Positions 26,096 through 33,883 of a stretch of DNA of 51,829 nt are shown piece by piece. Positions within the stretch are counted from its first letter, which is position 1. Every line of letters begins with the position of its first letter. The translations under genes and the position numbers were made by a program. The stretch lies in the NCBI GenBank assembly GCA_041738935.1, contig JBGSOV010000005.1, forward strand, positions 1 to 51,829, read 5' to 3'. Below the pieces are notes generated by a model that was not told the DNA's origin, did not search any database, and worked only from the letters and a program-made list of their open reading frames with translations. This DNA is from JBGSOV01 sp041738935. GTDB lineage: Bacteria; Patescibacteriota; Gracilibacteria; CAIRYL01; GCA-016699755.

Positions 26096-26874
26096 TGAAA
26101 ATTGCTTCGTGGAACGTCAATGGCATCCGTGCCGTCGAACGCAAGGGTGATTTAGATGTTTTTTTACAAAGGTGCCGCCCAGATATTTTGTTTTTGCAGG
26201 AAATCAAGGCCACGCCCGAAAAATTATCAACTGAGATGACTGCGCATCCAGATTTTTTGCAATTTTACCATCCCGCAGAAAAACCTGGCTATGCGGGGAC
26301 TGGTGTTTGGGTTTCAAAAAAAATTCCGATGGAGGTAACTTTTGTTACCGGAATGGACGGTTTTGAAGACACCGAAGGTAGGATTTCGCGCATTGATTTG
26401 GGAGAATGGACAATTCTTGGCATCTATTTTCCCAATGGTGGCAAGTCCGAAGATGCCTGGCACGGCAAGTTGGTTTTTTATGAACATTTTTTGCGTCACA
26501 TTGATACATTGCGCAAAAATGGGCGCCAGGTGATTTGGTGCGGAGACGTTAATTGCGCTCACGAACCAATCGATCTTGCGCGTCCCAAAGAAAATATGGA
26601 ATCTATCGGGTTTCTCCCCGAAGAGCGCGAGTGGGTGAGCAAAGTGATTGATCACAGCTGGGAAGACAGTTTTCGTAGTCGCAATCCTGACACCGTCGTG
26701 TATTCGTGGTGGCATGTACTCTCTGGTGCGCGCAGTCGCAATATCGGCTGGCGGATTGATTATTTTTTTGTCGATAGCAAATTTAGCAATCTGATAAGTG
26801 GTATTACATATCTAACTGCACAAATGGGGTCGGACCATTGTCCGGTGTTATTGGACATTAAAATGCAGTTTTAA
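26095..26874 (+). CDS. xth: Exodeoxyribonuclease III
   Basis: AP endonuclease and 3'-5' exonuclease of base-excision repair. 259 residues, normal size. EEP-fold motifs: MKIASWNVNGIRA, LQEIKA (metal-binding glutamate), GIYFPNGG, GDVNCAHEPIDL (catalytic Asp and Asn), SWW..GARSRNIGWRIDYFF, and GSDHCPV with the general-base Asp-His. The ATG overlaps the stop of the deacylase gene (TGATG), so the two form an operon. A longer frame starting inside the previous gene is rejected because MKIASWNVNG is the canonical N-terminus. Confidence 0.96.
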   Translation: MKIASWNVNGIRAVERKGDLDVFLQRCRPDILFLQEIKATPEKLSTEMTAHPDFLQFYHPAEKPGYAGTGVWVSKKIPMEVTFVTGMDGFEDTEGRISRIDLGEWTILGIYFPNGGKSEDAWHGKLVFYEHFLRHIDTLRKNGRQVIWCGDVNCAHEPIDLARPKENMESIGFLPEEREWVSKVIDHSWEDSFRSRNPDTVVYSWWHVLSGARSRNIGWRIDYFFVDSKFSNLISGITYLTAQMGSDHCPVLLDIKMQF

Positions 26875-26928
26875 AAACAAATCACCTGAGAGCAATTTTA
26901 ATACGAGAGAAGATGTTTGCCGCTTTTT

Positions 26929-28263
26929 CTAGAGTGTGGATGCTGGTTCTTCCGCAACTGGTGCAGCTGCAACCCCGGTAACCTTCCAACTGGGACGCGC
27001 TTGATAGCGCGAAAAAAACTCGTAGACGATTTTTTCTGAAGGTGTCTTTTGTTCTTCGTTTAATGCTGGCGAAATGTTAGCAGTGGCATTCGTCGGCGGA
27101 ATAAGCACTCGGCGCCAAATTGTATCAAATCCTGCTACTGCATGAGAGAGCCATTGAACTTCTCCTGGAGCGAGTTTGGTGCTTGTTTCATTACGTGCTG
27201 GCGGAGGACCGACTTGTCGACCGACTTCAGGGCCAAACATTTTGACTTTGCGGTCGTCTTTGCTGCCATAAAAATGAAAACGTAATTTCTTATTTTCTCG
27301 ATCCATTGTTGTTTGGACAAGAATTGTGCCTTGTGTGTCGTTAGAAAAGCGCAAATCTTTGTGTCCTGGATAGATGGTAGCATCGGTGCCAAATGGGGCA
27401 TAGTAGCTGACCGCGAACGAATGTGGATAGCGCTCGACAATCGGAAGCCCTGCGAGCAGTGCCGCGCGAAAAGCCGTACTACTGACTTGGCAGAGTCCAC
27501 CGCCATATTCTTTTTCGAGTTTTGGTCCGACAATCACGAGCTCAGGCAAATAGCCATGCGCACCATCCACGGGGCCGAGTCGATCATTAAAGCTGCCAAT
27601 TGCACCTGGCTCAATCAAAAAACCATTAAACTGCGATGATCCGACTTCGATATTTTGCATACGCGCCCACGAGCTTCCTGTAAAATCCGATTCGCCAACC
27701 GAGACAATTTCTTTAATTCCTAATTCGCGGAGCTTTTCGTCTTCGACGGTGACTTTTGGTTCTACAATTTTCACCGGTAATTCTATCCTATCCACACCTG
27801 CACCCAGTGCGGTTTTGAGCAAAGAAATCGCCTGCGCCACATCGACTGTTTTTCCTAGATTGCCGGCGCCTTCAAAGGCAATTTGCCCATTTTCATCGCG
27901 ATATATTCGCACATCCGTGGGCGGTTGATTTACCTTAGGAATGACAAGCTCGGCAAAAAACTTTTCGATTTCTGGTTCGTTTACTTCCCACACGGTTTCG
28001 TCACCAGCAGGTTGAATTTGCTCCTCATTTTTTTTGCTTGCGTCCCAATAACACACATTGCTCTCGCTCGGGAGGGGCGTGTTTTCAGCTGATTCTTTAT
28101 GAAAATATTCAGGAAATTTGGCAAGTGGCAACTTGTATTCGTAGATTTCATGATAGAAAGTAATGGTGCGAAGCCACTCTTTGGGAATTTGGTTTTGTGC
28201 CCATGTCGATTGCGGGACAAAAAACAGGGCTGCCAGCAAGAAGGGAAAAAACGCTTTTTTCAT
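26929..28263 (-). CDS. VanW-family exported protein
   Basis: 444 residues. Signal peptide at 1-22 (FPFLLAALFFVPQSTWA). Residues about 60-190 fit the peptidoglycan-binding-like domain that precedes VanW. The VanW domain (about 200-340) has GSFNDRLGPVDGAHGYLPE, YGGGLCQVSSTAFRAALLAGL and ERYPHSFAVSYYAPFGTDAT. The C-terminal region resembles a G5-like tail. Family function is not established; members are found at the cell wall. Start ATG 28263 chosen over TTG 28272 because a TCTATT box lies 7 bases before it. Single gene on the minus strand, divergent from tRNA-Pro. Confidence 0.88.
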   Translation of the reverse strand: MKKAFFPFLLAALFFVPQSTWAQNQIPKEWLRTITFYHEIYEYKLPLAKFPEYFHKESAENTPLPSESNVCYWDASKKNEEQIQPAGDETVWEVNEPEIEKFFAELVIPKVNQPPTDVRIYRDENGQIAFEGAGNLGKTVDVAQAISLLKTALGAGVDRIELPVKIVEPKVTVEDEKLRELGIKEIVSVGESDFTGSSWARMQNIEVGSSQFNGFLIEPGAIGSFNDRLGPVDGAHGYLPELVIVGPKLEKEYGGGLCQVSSTAFRAALLAGLPIVERYPHSFAVSYYAPFGTDATIYPGHKDLRFSNDTQGTILVQTTMDRENKKLRFHFYGSKDDRKVKMFGPEVGRQVGPPPARNETSTKLAPGEVQWLSHAVAGFDTIWRRVLIPPTNATANISPALNEEQKTPSEKIVYEFFSRYQARPSWKVTGVAAAPVAEEPASTL

Positions 28264-28333
28264 ATCTAGCAATAGATTTACGGAAATCGGCTCGATTATG
28301 CAACCGAATTTTTGTTATGCTTCGATTTGTAAT

Positions 28334-28410
28334 CGGGGCGTAGTTCAGTTGGTTAGAATACACGGCTGGGGGCCGTGTGGTCGCTGGTTCGAGTCCAGTC
28401 GCCCCGACCA
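28334..28410 (+). tRNA. tRNA-Pro (GGG)
   Basis: 77 bases folding as a standard cloverleaf: acceptor CGGGGCG/CGCCCCG with the C1-G72 pair typical of bacterial tRNA-Pro, T8-A9, D arm GTTC/GAAT, anticodon stem CACGG/CCGTG with loop CTGGGGG (anticodon GGG, reads CCC), T arm GCTGG-TTCGAGT-CCAGT, discriminator A73 and encoded CCA. The last 13 bases are repeated 77 bases further on (see the repeat at 28475). Confidence 0.95.
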
Positions 28411-28474
28411 TGCGATAAGCAAGGAACAAAGTGACGAAGTGAATCGGATGGTCATGCACCCCGTCTTGGCGGCG

Positions 28475-28488
28475 GTCGCCCCGACCAT
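28475..28488 (+). repeat. Direct repeat of the tRNA-Pro 3' end (att-like)
   Basis: GTCGCCCCGACCAT here is identical to 28398-28411, which covers the 3' end of tRNA-Pro including CCA. Such duplications are left when an element integrates into a tRNA 3' end. The AT-rich M24 peptidase gene follows directly. No integrase is visible in the window. A degraded tandem tRNA copy is another explanation. The stretch between (28412-28474) contains no gene. Confidence 0.55.
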
Positions 28489-28534
28489 TACTTGCACATC
28501 TGGTGAATCTCGAAAATACCATAATACTGTTCTT

Positions 28535-29242
28535 ATGAATTCCGAGGAGTTACAAAAATATGCGGCGGCTCAATCAATAGCAAAGCAGACTATTGATTTT
28601 CTTAAAACTTATATTAGAACAGGGCGGACTGAAAAAGAAATCAAAGAAGCTGCGGAAAAATTTTTGCGAGAAAAAGGAGTGCATTCGTTTTGGTATTATA
28701 ATATTGGCGCTTTTGTCTTTGTCGGAAAGAGAACAGTAATTTCAATTTCCGGTAAAAAATATCAAGCTTCTGATGAAAAGGTACAAAATAATGACTTGGT
28801 AACCGTAGATTTGAGCCCTCAAATTGATAATTACTGGGGAGATCATGCCAGATCTTTTGTTATCGAAGATGGGAAAGTCGTTGCCGAAATGCAATCGCAC
28901 ATTCTAGAAATGAAAGAAGGAGTACAAGCCGAACAAGAACTGCATAGATATTTTCAAGGCTTCATCACGAAAAATACTTCATTCGAAGATGTCTTTTGTG
29001 AGATGAATAGTAAAATCGAGACCATGGGTTATCGAAATCTGGACTGCAATCATAATCTCGGACATTCCATAGAGAAGGATATGGACAAGCGCATATATAT
29101 CGAATCTGGTAATCAAAAAACCTTGGCAGATGCGACATTGTTTACTTTTGAGCCTCATATCAAAAAAAAAGACGGCAATTATGGCTTCAAATATGAAGAC
29201 ATTTACTACTTTGACGACTCAAGCAAGCTCTGCGTTTTGTAA
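28535..29242 (+). CDS. M24-family metallopeptidase (Xaa-Pro peptidase-like)
   Basis: 235 residues of the pita-bread fold. All five metal ligands of M24 enzymes are present: TVDLSP (Asp), GDHARSF (Asp), NLGHSIE (His), TFEPH (Glu) and KYEDIYYF (Glu). It should cleave N-terminal residues, often before proline; methionine aminopeptidase is less likely because the usual C-terminal TxEP context differs. The N-terminal domain of long prolidases is lacking. Codon use is distinctly AT-rich compared with its neighbours. Start ATG 28535, with AT-rich boxes TAATAC (28522-28527) and CATAAT (28520-28525) just upstream. It sits next to the duplicated tRNA end, consistent with acquisition. Confidence 0.85.
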   Translation: MNSEELQKYAAAQSIAKQTIDFLKTYIRTGRTEKEIKEAAEKFLREKGVHSFWYYNIGAFVFVGKRTVISISGKKYQASDEKVQNNDLVTVDLSPQIDNYWGDHARSFVIEDGKVVAEMQSHILEMKEGVQAEQELHRYFQGFITKNTSFEDVFCEMNSKIETMGYRNLDCNHNLGHSIEKDMDKRIYIESGNQKTLADATLFTFEPHIKKKDGNYGFKYEDIYYFDDSSKLCVL

Positions 29243-29253
29243 AACTTGTTTCT

Positions 29254-30060
29254 CTATTCCACTTCCCCGATATTTTTGATGTGCACGACTTGCCCACAAT
29301 GTTTGCAGTGTGATGCGTCGGATTCGTGAAACATCAATCCGCAGTGTTTACACGGATAATGGACTTTGCGTGGGCGAAAGACACTCATCGCGATTTTAAA
29401 GAAAATACTCACCCCAAAAATCATGATGATAGTTGTGAGGATTTTGCCGTCTTGCCCGACCGTCGTGATATCGCCAAAACCCGTCGTAGTCAAAGTCGAA
29501 ACTGTATAATAGAGCGCATCGACATAGGTATTTATATCGGGATTGCGCTCTTGCTGTAGGGCAAAAACAAGTGAGGTCGAAGCAAAAATAAATACGAGCA
29601 AATTTACAAGGGAAACAATCAAATTTTTGTGACGGAGGAGTTTGGCATTTACTTCAAAAAATTCATCAAGTGTGCGGTAAGAGCGAAGGATACGAATCGC
29701 CGAAAAAATATGGAGAAACTCGTTGTCTGCAATCACAAAACGCAAAAAAATCGCCAGAATCGACAGGACATCCATTATAAATAAGGCATTGAACCATTTG
29801 CGATGCATCTGGCAAGCGATGAGGTACTGAAATCCAAGTTCGACCACAAACAAAAACCCAAAAGACAATTCTGCAAGGCGCAAAAAGGTGTTCCCCGGAA
29901 AAAAGAACTCCAAAAAAAGAAGTGCGACAAAGGTAATGTTTAGCGCCACAAAGATACTTCTGATGCGGCTGCGATCATTTTTCTTGAGAAACAAATATGA
30001 ATGAATTCCGTGCGCATGTTTGTGGTTACCGAGGTATTTGGGTTTCTGATGTTGGGGCAT
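29254..30060 (-). CDS. Voltage-gated-type potassium channel with C-terminal zinc ribbon
   Basis: 268 residues. About six membrane segments: S1-S4-like helices at about 30-135 with a charged S4 (IRILRSYRTLDEFF), then S5, pore loop with filter TTTGFGD (family TVGYGD), and S6 (about 205-225). The cytosolic tail has two CxxC knuckles (CKHCG twice, 14 residues apart) that should bind one zinc. The GFGD filter still predicts K+ selectivity. The zinc ribbon on a short channel is unusual. An extended -10 box (TGCTACAAT) lies about 24 bases upstream, and no Shine-Dalgarno is visible. It converges with the M24 peptidase gene. Confidence 0.85.
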   Translation of the reverse strand: MPQHQKPKYLGNHKHAHGIHSYLFLKKNDRSRIRSIFVALNITFVALLFLEFFFPGNTFLRLAELSFGFLFVVELGFQYLIACQMHRKWFNALFIMDVLSILAIFLRFVIADNEFLHIFSAIRILRSYRTLDEFFEVNAKLLRHKNLIVSLVNLLVFIFASTSLVFALQQERNPDINTYVDALYYTVSTLTTTGFGDITTVGQDGKILTTIIMIFGVSIFFKIAMSVFRPRKVHYPCKHCGLMFHESDASHCKHCGQVVHIKNIGEVE

Positions 30061-30082
30061 TTTTTGTGGCTTTTATCGAATC

Positions 30083-30091
30083 ATTGTAGCA
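30083..30091 (-). promoter_or_regulatory. Extended -10 promoter of the channel gene
   Basis: Minus-strand TGCTACAAT, identical to the box in front of mnmA. It predicts a start near 30076 and a leader of about 16 bases. No good -35 is visible at 17 bases, in line with extended -10 promoters. Confidence 0.5.
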
Positions 30092-30105
30092 TTTTTATTT
30101 GATTT

Positions 30106-30534
30106 TTACATCTCTTCTCGGGTGCTTTTGATTACAAAATTGCTCGTGAGCGGCGTTATTTCAATGCCCGAAAATATCAATTCGACTTGGTATGTTCCCA
30201 CTGGCCACAAAGAATCGAGCTTAGATAATGAAGAAGATAGAATCTCAGATTGATTTCCGGGAGTGACTCCAAAACGCTTGATTTCTTGAAAAGATTTTCC
30301 GTTCGTCGCAAAACTCCACACAAAAGTCGCCGTCGAATCGGCAGGCAGATTGTTGGCAATCGAGCTCGCAAAGATTTCTGGTGTTTGAGGCGAAAAAATC
30401 TCCACATGTGTTTGGCAACGATGATTAGTAAACTCGGGACAAACTTTTATTTCGGATACCATCGAGCGTTCGCTGCTGCATGCAGCAAAGATCAGTAGGC
30501 AAAAACACAAGAATATACCGAATCTAGATTTCAT
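30106..30534 (-). CDS. Small lipoprotein, unknown function
   Basis: 142 residues. A signal peptide rich in Phe/Cys/Leu ends in lipobox FAAC (cysteine about 19), followed by a compact beta-rich domain (VEIFSPQTPEIFASSI, SFQEIKRFGVTPGNQ, GTYQVELIFSGIEI) that looks like a small immunoglobulin-like fold. I recognise no family. Two cysteines near residues 32 and 40 could form a disulfide. It lies just upstream of the channel gene on the same strand, but a promoter sits between them, so they may be separate units. Confidence 0.7.
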   Translation of the reverse strand: MKSRFGIFLCFCLLIFAACSSERSMVSEIKVCPEFTNHRCQTHVEIFSPQTPEIFASSIANNLPADSTATFVWSFATNGKSFQEIKRFGVTPGNQSEILSSSLSKLDSLWPVGTYQVELIFSGIEITPLTSNFVIKSTREEM

Positions 30535-30735
30535 CTCAGATAAGAATCACCACTCTTTGTAATCTTATCGGAAAGAGAATGCAAGATGAGTTCTTGTTTG
30601 AGCGGCTGCTTTTGTTTCTGATGTGCTTTTGTTATACTTGCAAACGAATGATGCGCTTTTGTTTGTTTTGCATTTGCTAGCATTGTTCACAAGAATTACC
30701 TGCTGCCCTCTCTTGTTTTTTTGCATTTATTACAC

Positions 30736-31368
30736 ATGAAAACACGCGAAATCCAAAGTCCTATCGATATTTTTTTCCGCGTTTTTCCGCCGACAGCGGG
30801 AGCGCTTCTCGCGAGTTTGATTGCACTTGTGTTTTTTACCTTGTACAACAACATTCCTGGAATGGGAGGTGGTATGCTGAGTGAGTTTTCGGGATTTTTG
30901 CTTTTTGGCGTTACTTTTCTCTCGGCACTTTTGGCAAATGTTATTGCAATTGTGTTTTTGTCACTCGCGAATCGTGACTTGTACGGAATGTTTTTTCGCC
31001 GAGCGGCGACACATGTCTTTTTTGTAACGATTGGTTTATTCGCACTGTGTGCGCCTTTGTATTTGGTTTTTCCAATCGAAACCGGCTTCAAGCTGACACA
31101 ATTTTTGATGCCATTTGCGGCGATTGCAGCAGCGCTGGTGTTCGAAATTTCAGTTGCTTCTGCCGATCCCTTGCGTGCAGCTTACAAAAGTATTTTTTCT
31201 GGAATTGCGATTGTGCTTGTCGTTCTTGTTCTTTTTCAGCCGGCAGCAATTCCGGCGAGCATGATGCCATTTTTCCTCATGCCAATCGCGTGGTTTTTAA
31301 TGCCGCTTGTATCCATTGTCGTTGGTATGCTGGCAGATATTTTTGAAGAAGCGTTTTATAAGGACTAA
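30736..31368 (+). CDS. Polytopic membrane protein, unknown function
   Basis: 210 residues from ATG 30736 with about six hydrophobic helices, including GALLASLIALVFFTLYN, a GMGGGM loop after the first helix, and two long helices near the C-terminus (GIAIVLVVLVLF; PFFLMPIAWFLMPLVSIVVG). Ends ADIFEEAFYKD. No conserved motif recognised. It overlaps the convergent mnmA by four bases. The 200 bases upstream are AT-rich and contain TTATACT near 30633 as a possible -10, but no further gene. Confidence 0.7.
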   Translation: MKTREIQSPIDIFFRVFPPTAGALLASLIALVFFTLYNNIPGMGGGMLSEFSGFLLFGVTFLSALLANVIAIVFLSLANRDLYGMFFRRAATHVFFVTIGLFALCAPLYLVFPIETGFKLTQFLMPFAAIAAALVFEISVASADPLRAAYKSIFSGIAIVLVVLVLFQPAAIPASMMPFFLMPIAWFLMPLVSIVVGMLADIFEEAFYKD

Positions 31369-32429
31369 CGGCTTTCTCCAAATTCCCTTATAATACCGCC
31401 ACCAAGGCAATATCCATCACAATAAACGACCGCAGATTGCCCGGGTGCGAGATTGGCGTCGGGTTTGCTGAGCAGAATTTTTGCCGAAGTCGCAGAAAAA
31501 TGTTCGAGAATGCCCTCGACAAAACTTGGTCCGTGGCGAAGTTTGATCTGATACACGCCACTGTCCGGCGGAGTCGAAATCCAGTTGCAGTTTTGGATTT
31601 CAAATTCCTTCCTGCCGATCGAGTTCGGTTCTTGGCGAGAGACAAACACCATATTTTTGCCGGTATCTTTGGCTACCACAAACCATGGTCCGCCCGAGAG
31701 TCCCAATCCTTGGCGCTGTCCGATGGTATAAAACCAAAAACCTTCATGGGTTCCCAAAACTTTTTGCGTTTCAATCTCGACAATATCGCCAACTGATTCG
31801 CCAACATGTGCACGCAAAAAATCGCGGAATTTGAACTTTCCCAAAAAGCAGATGCCCTGACTATCGGGGCGATTGCGGCTTGGTAATCGATATTTTTCCG
31901 CCAATGCACGCACTTCACTTTTCGCCAGATGACCGATCGGGAACATTGCTCGCTGAAGTTGATTTTGTGAAAGGCGACTCAAAAAATAGGTCTGGTCTTT
32001 GACCGCATCGGGCGCACTTTTGAGCCAAAAACTACCACTTTGTTCTTCGACTTGGGCGTAATGTCCGGTGGCGACTTTTTCGTATTCCGCCGGAATCTTT
32101 TGGTAAAAACTGCCAAATTTGATTTTCTCATTACACCAGATATCGGGGTTGGGCGTCAGTCCTTGCTTGACTTCGGCAATCGTCTCCGCGACGACAGTAT
32201 CCCAATATTCGCGTTGCAGCGAGATTACGTTGAGCGGCACATTGAGCTGTTTGCAAGTCGCTTCGACAAATTCCAGATCTTCTTCCCAGGCGCAATCACC
32301 CAGGTGCACAACTTCGTCTTCGAGCCAAATCTTGAGGTAAAATGCAGTGACATCGTGCCCAGCATCTTTGAGCAGCGCGAGCGCCACCGAACTATCAACG
32401 CCGCCAGAAACAAGTGCTGCGATTTTCAC
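31365..32429 (-). CDS. mnmA: tRNA-specific 2-thiouridylase
   Basis: Introduces sulfur at U34 of tRNA-Lys, -Glu and -Gln; sulfur arrives from a cysteine desulfurase such as the SufS encoded nearby. 354 residues, normal size. ATP-pyrophosphatase PP-loop SGGVDSSVA (about 8-16), catalytic cysteine in TPNPDIWCNEKIKF, second cysteine in DSQGICFLGKFKFRDFL, and C-terminal GQRQGLGLSGGPWFV. Starts at GTG 32429, exactly 7 bases after TACAAT, so the mRNA is probably leaderless. Confidence 0.96.
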   Translation of the reverse strand: MKIAALVSGGVDSSVALALLKDAGHDVTAFYLKIWLEDEVVHLGDCAWEEDLEFVEATCKQLNVPLNVISLQREYWDTVVAETIAEVKQGLTPNPDIWCNEKIKFGSFYQKIPAEYEKVATGHYAQVEEQSGSFWLKSAPDAVKDQTYFLSRLSQNQLQRAMFPIGHLAKSEVRALAEKYRLPSRNRPDSQGICFLGKFKFRDFLRAHVGESVGDIVEIETQKVLGTHEGFWFYTIGQRQGLGLSGGPWFVVAKDTGKNMVFVSRQEPNSIGRKEFEIQNCNWISTPPDSGVYQIKLRHGPSFVEGILEHFSATSAKILLSKPDANLAPGQSAVVYCDGYCLGGGIIREFGESR

Positions 32430-32436
32430 GTAAGGA

Positions 32437-32445
32437 ATTGTAGCA
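32437..32445 (-). promoter_or_regulatory. Extended -10 promoter giving leaderless mnmA mRNA
   Basis: Minus-strand TGCTACAAT followed by 7 bases (TCCTTAC) and the GTG start of mnmA. The distance puts the transcription start on or next to the start codon. The best single example of the leaderless pattern in this window. Confidence 0.6.
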
Positions 32446-32521
32446 CAAGTCGCTTATTTCGGTTTATGTGGCAACTCTCAGACGAGAGACTGTGACGGTG
32501 AGCGCAATACTTTTTCAAAAA

Positions 32522-32833
32522 CTAAATGCCAAATTCCTCCAATCTTTTTTGCAAATTTGTACGATATTCATTCTTTTTTTCTTGAGCTGCATTGCCAGAA
32601 GGACGGCTTATATCCCAAAAGAAAATCAGATTATCCAATGCCGCATCATCATATCTATGACTTCTAATAATTTCAATCAGCCGTCTCCCTTTTGCTATCC
32701 TTTCCTCTTTATCGGATAAACCATCTTCGTTTCTATCGGCTTCAATGGATTGTTCAATGAGACCGATTACAAAAAGCTCCATTCTACTAAGAGGTTTTTC
32801 TTGTTGATCATTGAATTCTTTGATTTCTGACAT
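32522..32833 (-). CDS. Small soluble protein with one EF-hand-like loop
   Basis: 103 residues, highly charged, no signal peptide or membrane segment. Residues 33-44 read DRNEDGLSDKEE, which matches the 12-residue EF-hand calcium loop at positions 1, 3, 5, 6, 9 and 12 (D, N, D, G, D, E). The flanking helices (SRMELFVIGLIEQSIEA before, RIAKGRRLIEIIRSHR after) fit a helix-loop-helix. I know no family for the whole protein. AT-rich codons. It has its own promoter (TTGACT-17-TATAAT). Last of three small minus-strand unknown genes. Confidence 0.65.
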   Translation of the reverse strand: MSEIKEFNDQQEKPLSRMELFVIGLIEQSIEADRNEDGLSDKEERIAKGRRLIEIIRSHRYDDAALDNLIFFWDISRPSGNAAQEKKNEYRTNLQKRLEEFGI

Positions 32834-32856
32834 AATAACTATGAAAAGGTAACTTT

Positions 32857-32885
32857 ATTATAAAGTATAATAATTATAAAGTCAA
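32857..32885 (-). promoter_or_regulatory. Sigma-70-type promoter of the EF-hand-like gene
   Basis: Minus-strand TTGACT (32885-32880), 17-base spacer, TATAAT (32862-32857). It predicts a leader of about 17 bases with no Shine-Dalgarno. One of the two best promoter matches in the window. Confidence 0.7.
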
Positions 32886-32886
32886 T

Positions 32887-33183
32887 TTATCCGCCTGCCA
32901 TTAAAGAGGCTTCATAAGCCCATACTTTTTGAACCACATATTCCATATCCTGCGAATTTTCAGGAGTTGCATCAGGGAAGATATCCTTAATCTTCACACG
33001 ACCTGTACGAATCCTATCAGCGGCATTCACCAAAAAAGTCAGTACTGTTCGGTAGGCGTTTGGATCTCGTTGTTGTGTATAATAATTAACTGCAGCATCG
33101 ATTGTTGTAATAGTTTGAGAAGTAAGTGCCGATAGCTCAACTGCTTCGGATGTTTCGGAAATACGAGGAATAACTTCAGGCAT
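32887..33183 (-). CDS. Hypothetical soluble protein (98 aa)
   Basis: 98 residues from ATG 33183, starting MPEVIPRISETSEAVELS; Thr/Ala-rich with predicted helices (TITTIDAAVNYYTQQ; AYRTVLTFLVNAADRI) and an end ...EYVVQKVWAYEASLMAGG. No signal peptide, no known motif. A longer start at 33231 is possible, but the stretch is unlike a natural N-terminus. AT-rich, and sits between two other small unknown genes in the same direction, suggesting a small accessory operon. Confidence 0.6.
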   Translation of the reverse strand: MPEVIPRISETSEAVELSALTSQTITTIDAAVNYYTQQRDPNAYRTVLTFLVNAADRIRTGRVKIKDIFPDATPENSQDMEYVVQKVWAYEASLMAGG

Positions 33184-33205
33184 GATTTGAAAAAAATATG
33201 AAATA

Positions 33206-33385
33206 CTATAAAACTCGTGTAAGCCCTGCAAGATATCTTGTTTTTCTTCGGGTATTTCTGATTGCGTCGTGAGGAGATTGTTTTAACAAATCGTCTACAG
33301 GTTTTGCCGAGACGCCAGTTTCTAGGTTTTCAGAATCACCACTATGCGGTACTACGTCTTTTTCGTCAGATTCAGGGTTGGGCAT
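33206..33385 (-). CDS. Hypothetical acidic/basic small protein (59 aa)
   Basis: 59 residues from ATG 33385 to TAG 33206-33208. Acidic first half (MPNPESDEKDVVPHSG) and basic second half (DAIRNTRRKTRYLAGL). No homology recognised. It lies 22 bases before the 98-aa gene in the same direction and is probably its operon partner. It could be a chance frame, but composition and spacing look gene-like. Confidence 0.45.
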   Translation of the reverse strand: MPNPESDEKDVVPHSGDSENLETGVSAKPVDDLLKQSPHDAIRNTRRKTRYLAGLTRVL

Positions 33386-33430
33386 GTTTTTTAAAAGAAG
33401 GTGATTTTTTACCTCAAGCTAACTTTTTTG

Positions 33431-33877
33431 TCAAATTTCGTCATGGTCTTCTTTGTCACTTCTATCATCTTCGGCATCTTCAATCAAATCGCCAAAATCC
33501 AAGAGCTCCATATCATGTTTGCGGCGGTAGGCGTTTTTGACCGCAAGCAAGCCGAGCACAGCGGATTTTAAACGGCGCGGCGAAAGCTGATCGACTTCGA
33601 GCAGTGCGAGCAAGTCGTCTTTGACGATAGTCTCGATTTTGCTGAGCGGTTGATCTTCAAGCTCTTCACTGAGTAAACTCATCGCCGCAATGGTAATAAG
33701 GCGCCCTTCCGCTTCAAAACCGATTTCGGTGATGACTTCATTTTCACCAAAGCAAAAATCGACCGCGACTTCCTCGCCGCAAGAGATATTTTTCTCGACA
33801 TGCGAAAAATCCGGATTCTCCAACCTTCCCCAGTTGACGGGATTTTTGCCGTATTCGTAGACGATTTCTCCTTTCAT
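33431..33877 (-). CDS. SufU/IscU-like protein missing two ligand cysteines
   Basis: 148 residues. Aligns by eye with SufU/IscU: YGKNPVNWGRL (family Y.NP.N.G.L), ISCGEEV (family PxCGDx; cysteine 33 kept, Asp to Glu35), FEAEGRLITIAAMS (family FxGxGCxIxxAS; Cys to Arg59) and SPRRLKSAVLGL (family PxRxKCxxLxW; Cys to Ser105). So two of the three cysteines that bind zinc or the nascent cluster are lost. An acidic tail of 20 residues follows. It is the last gene of the SUF cluster, right after sufS. It might act as a SufE/SufU-like sulfur acceptor using only Cys33 or Cys42, or as a regulator. Function inferred. Confidence 0.75.
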   Translation of the reverse strand: MKGEIVYEYGKNPVNWGRLENPDFSHVEKNISCGEEVAVDFCFGENEVITEIGFEAEGRLITIAAMSLLSEELEDQPLSKIETIVKDDLLALLEVDQLSPRRLKSAVLGLLAVKNAYRRKHDMELLDFGDLIEDAEDDRSDKEDHDEI

Positions 33878-33883
33878 TTCTTG

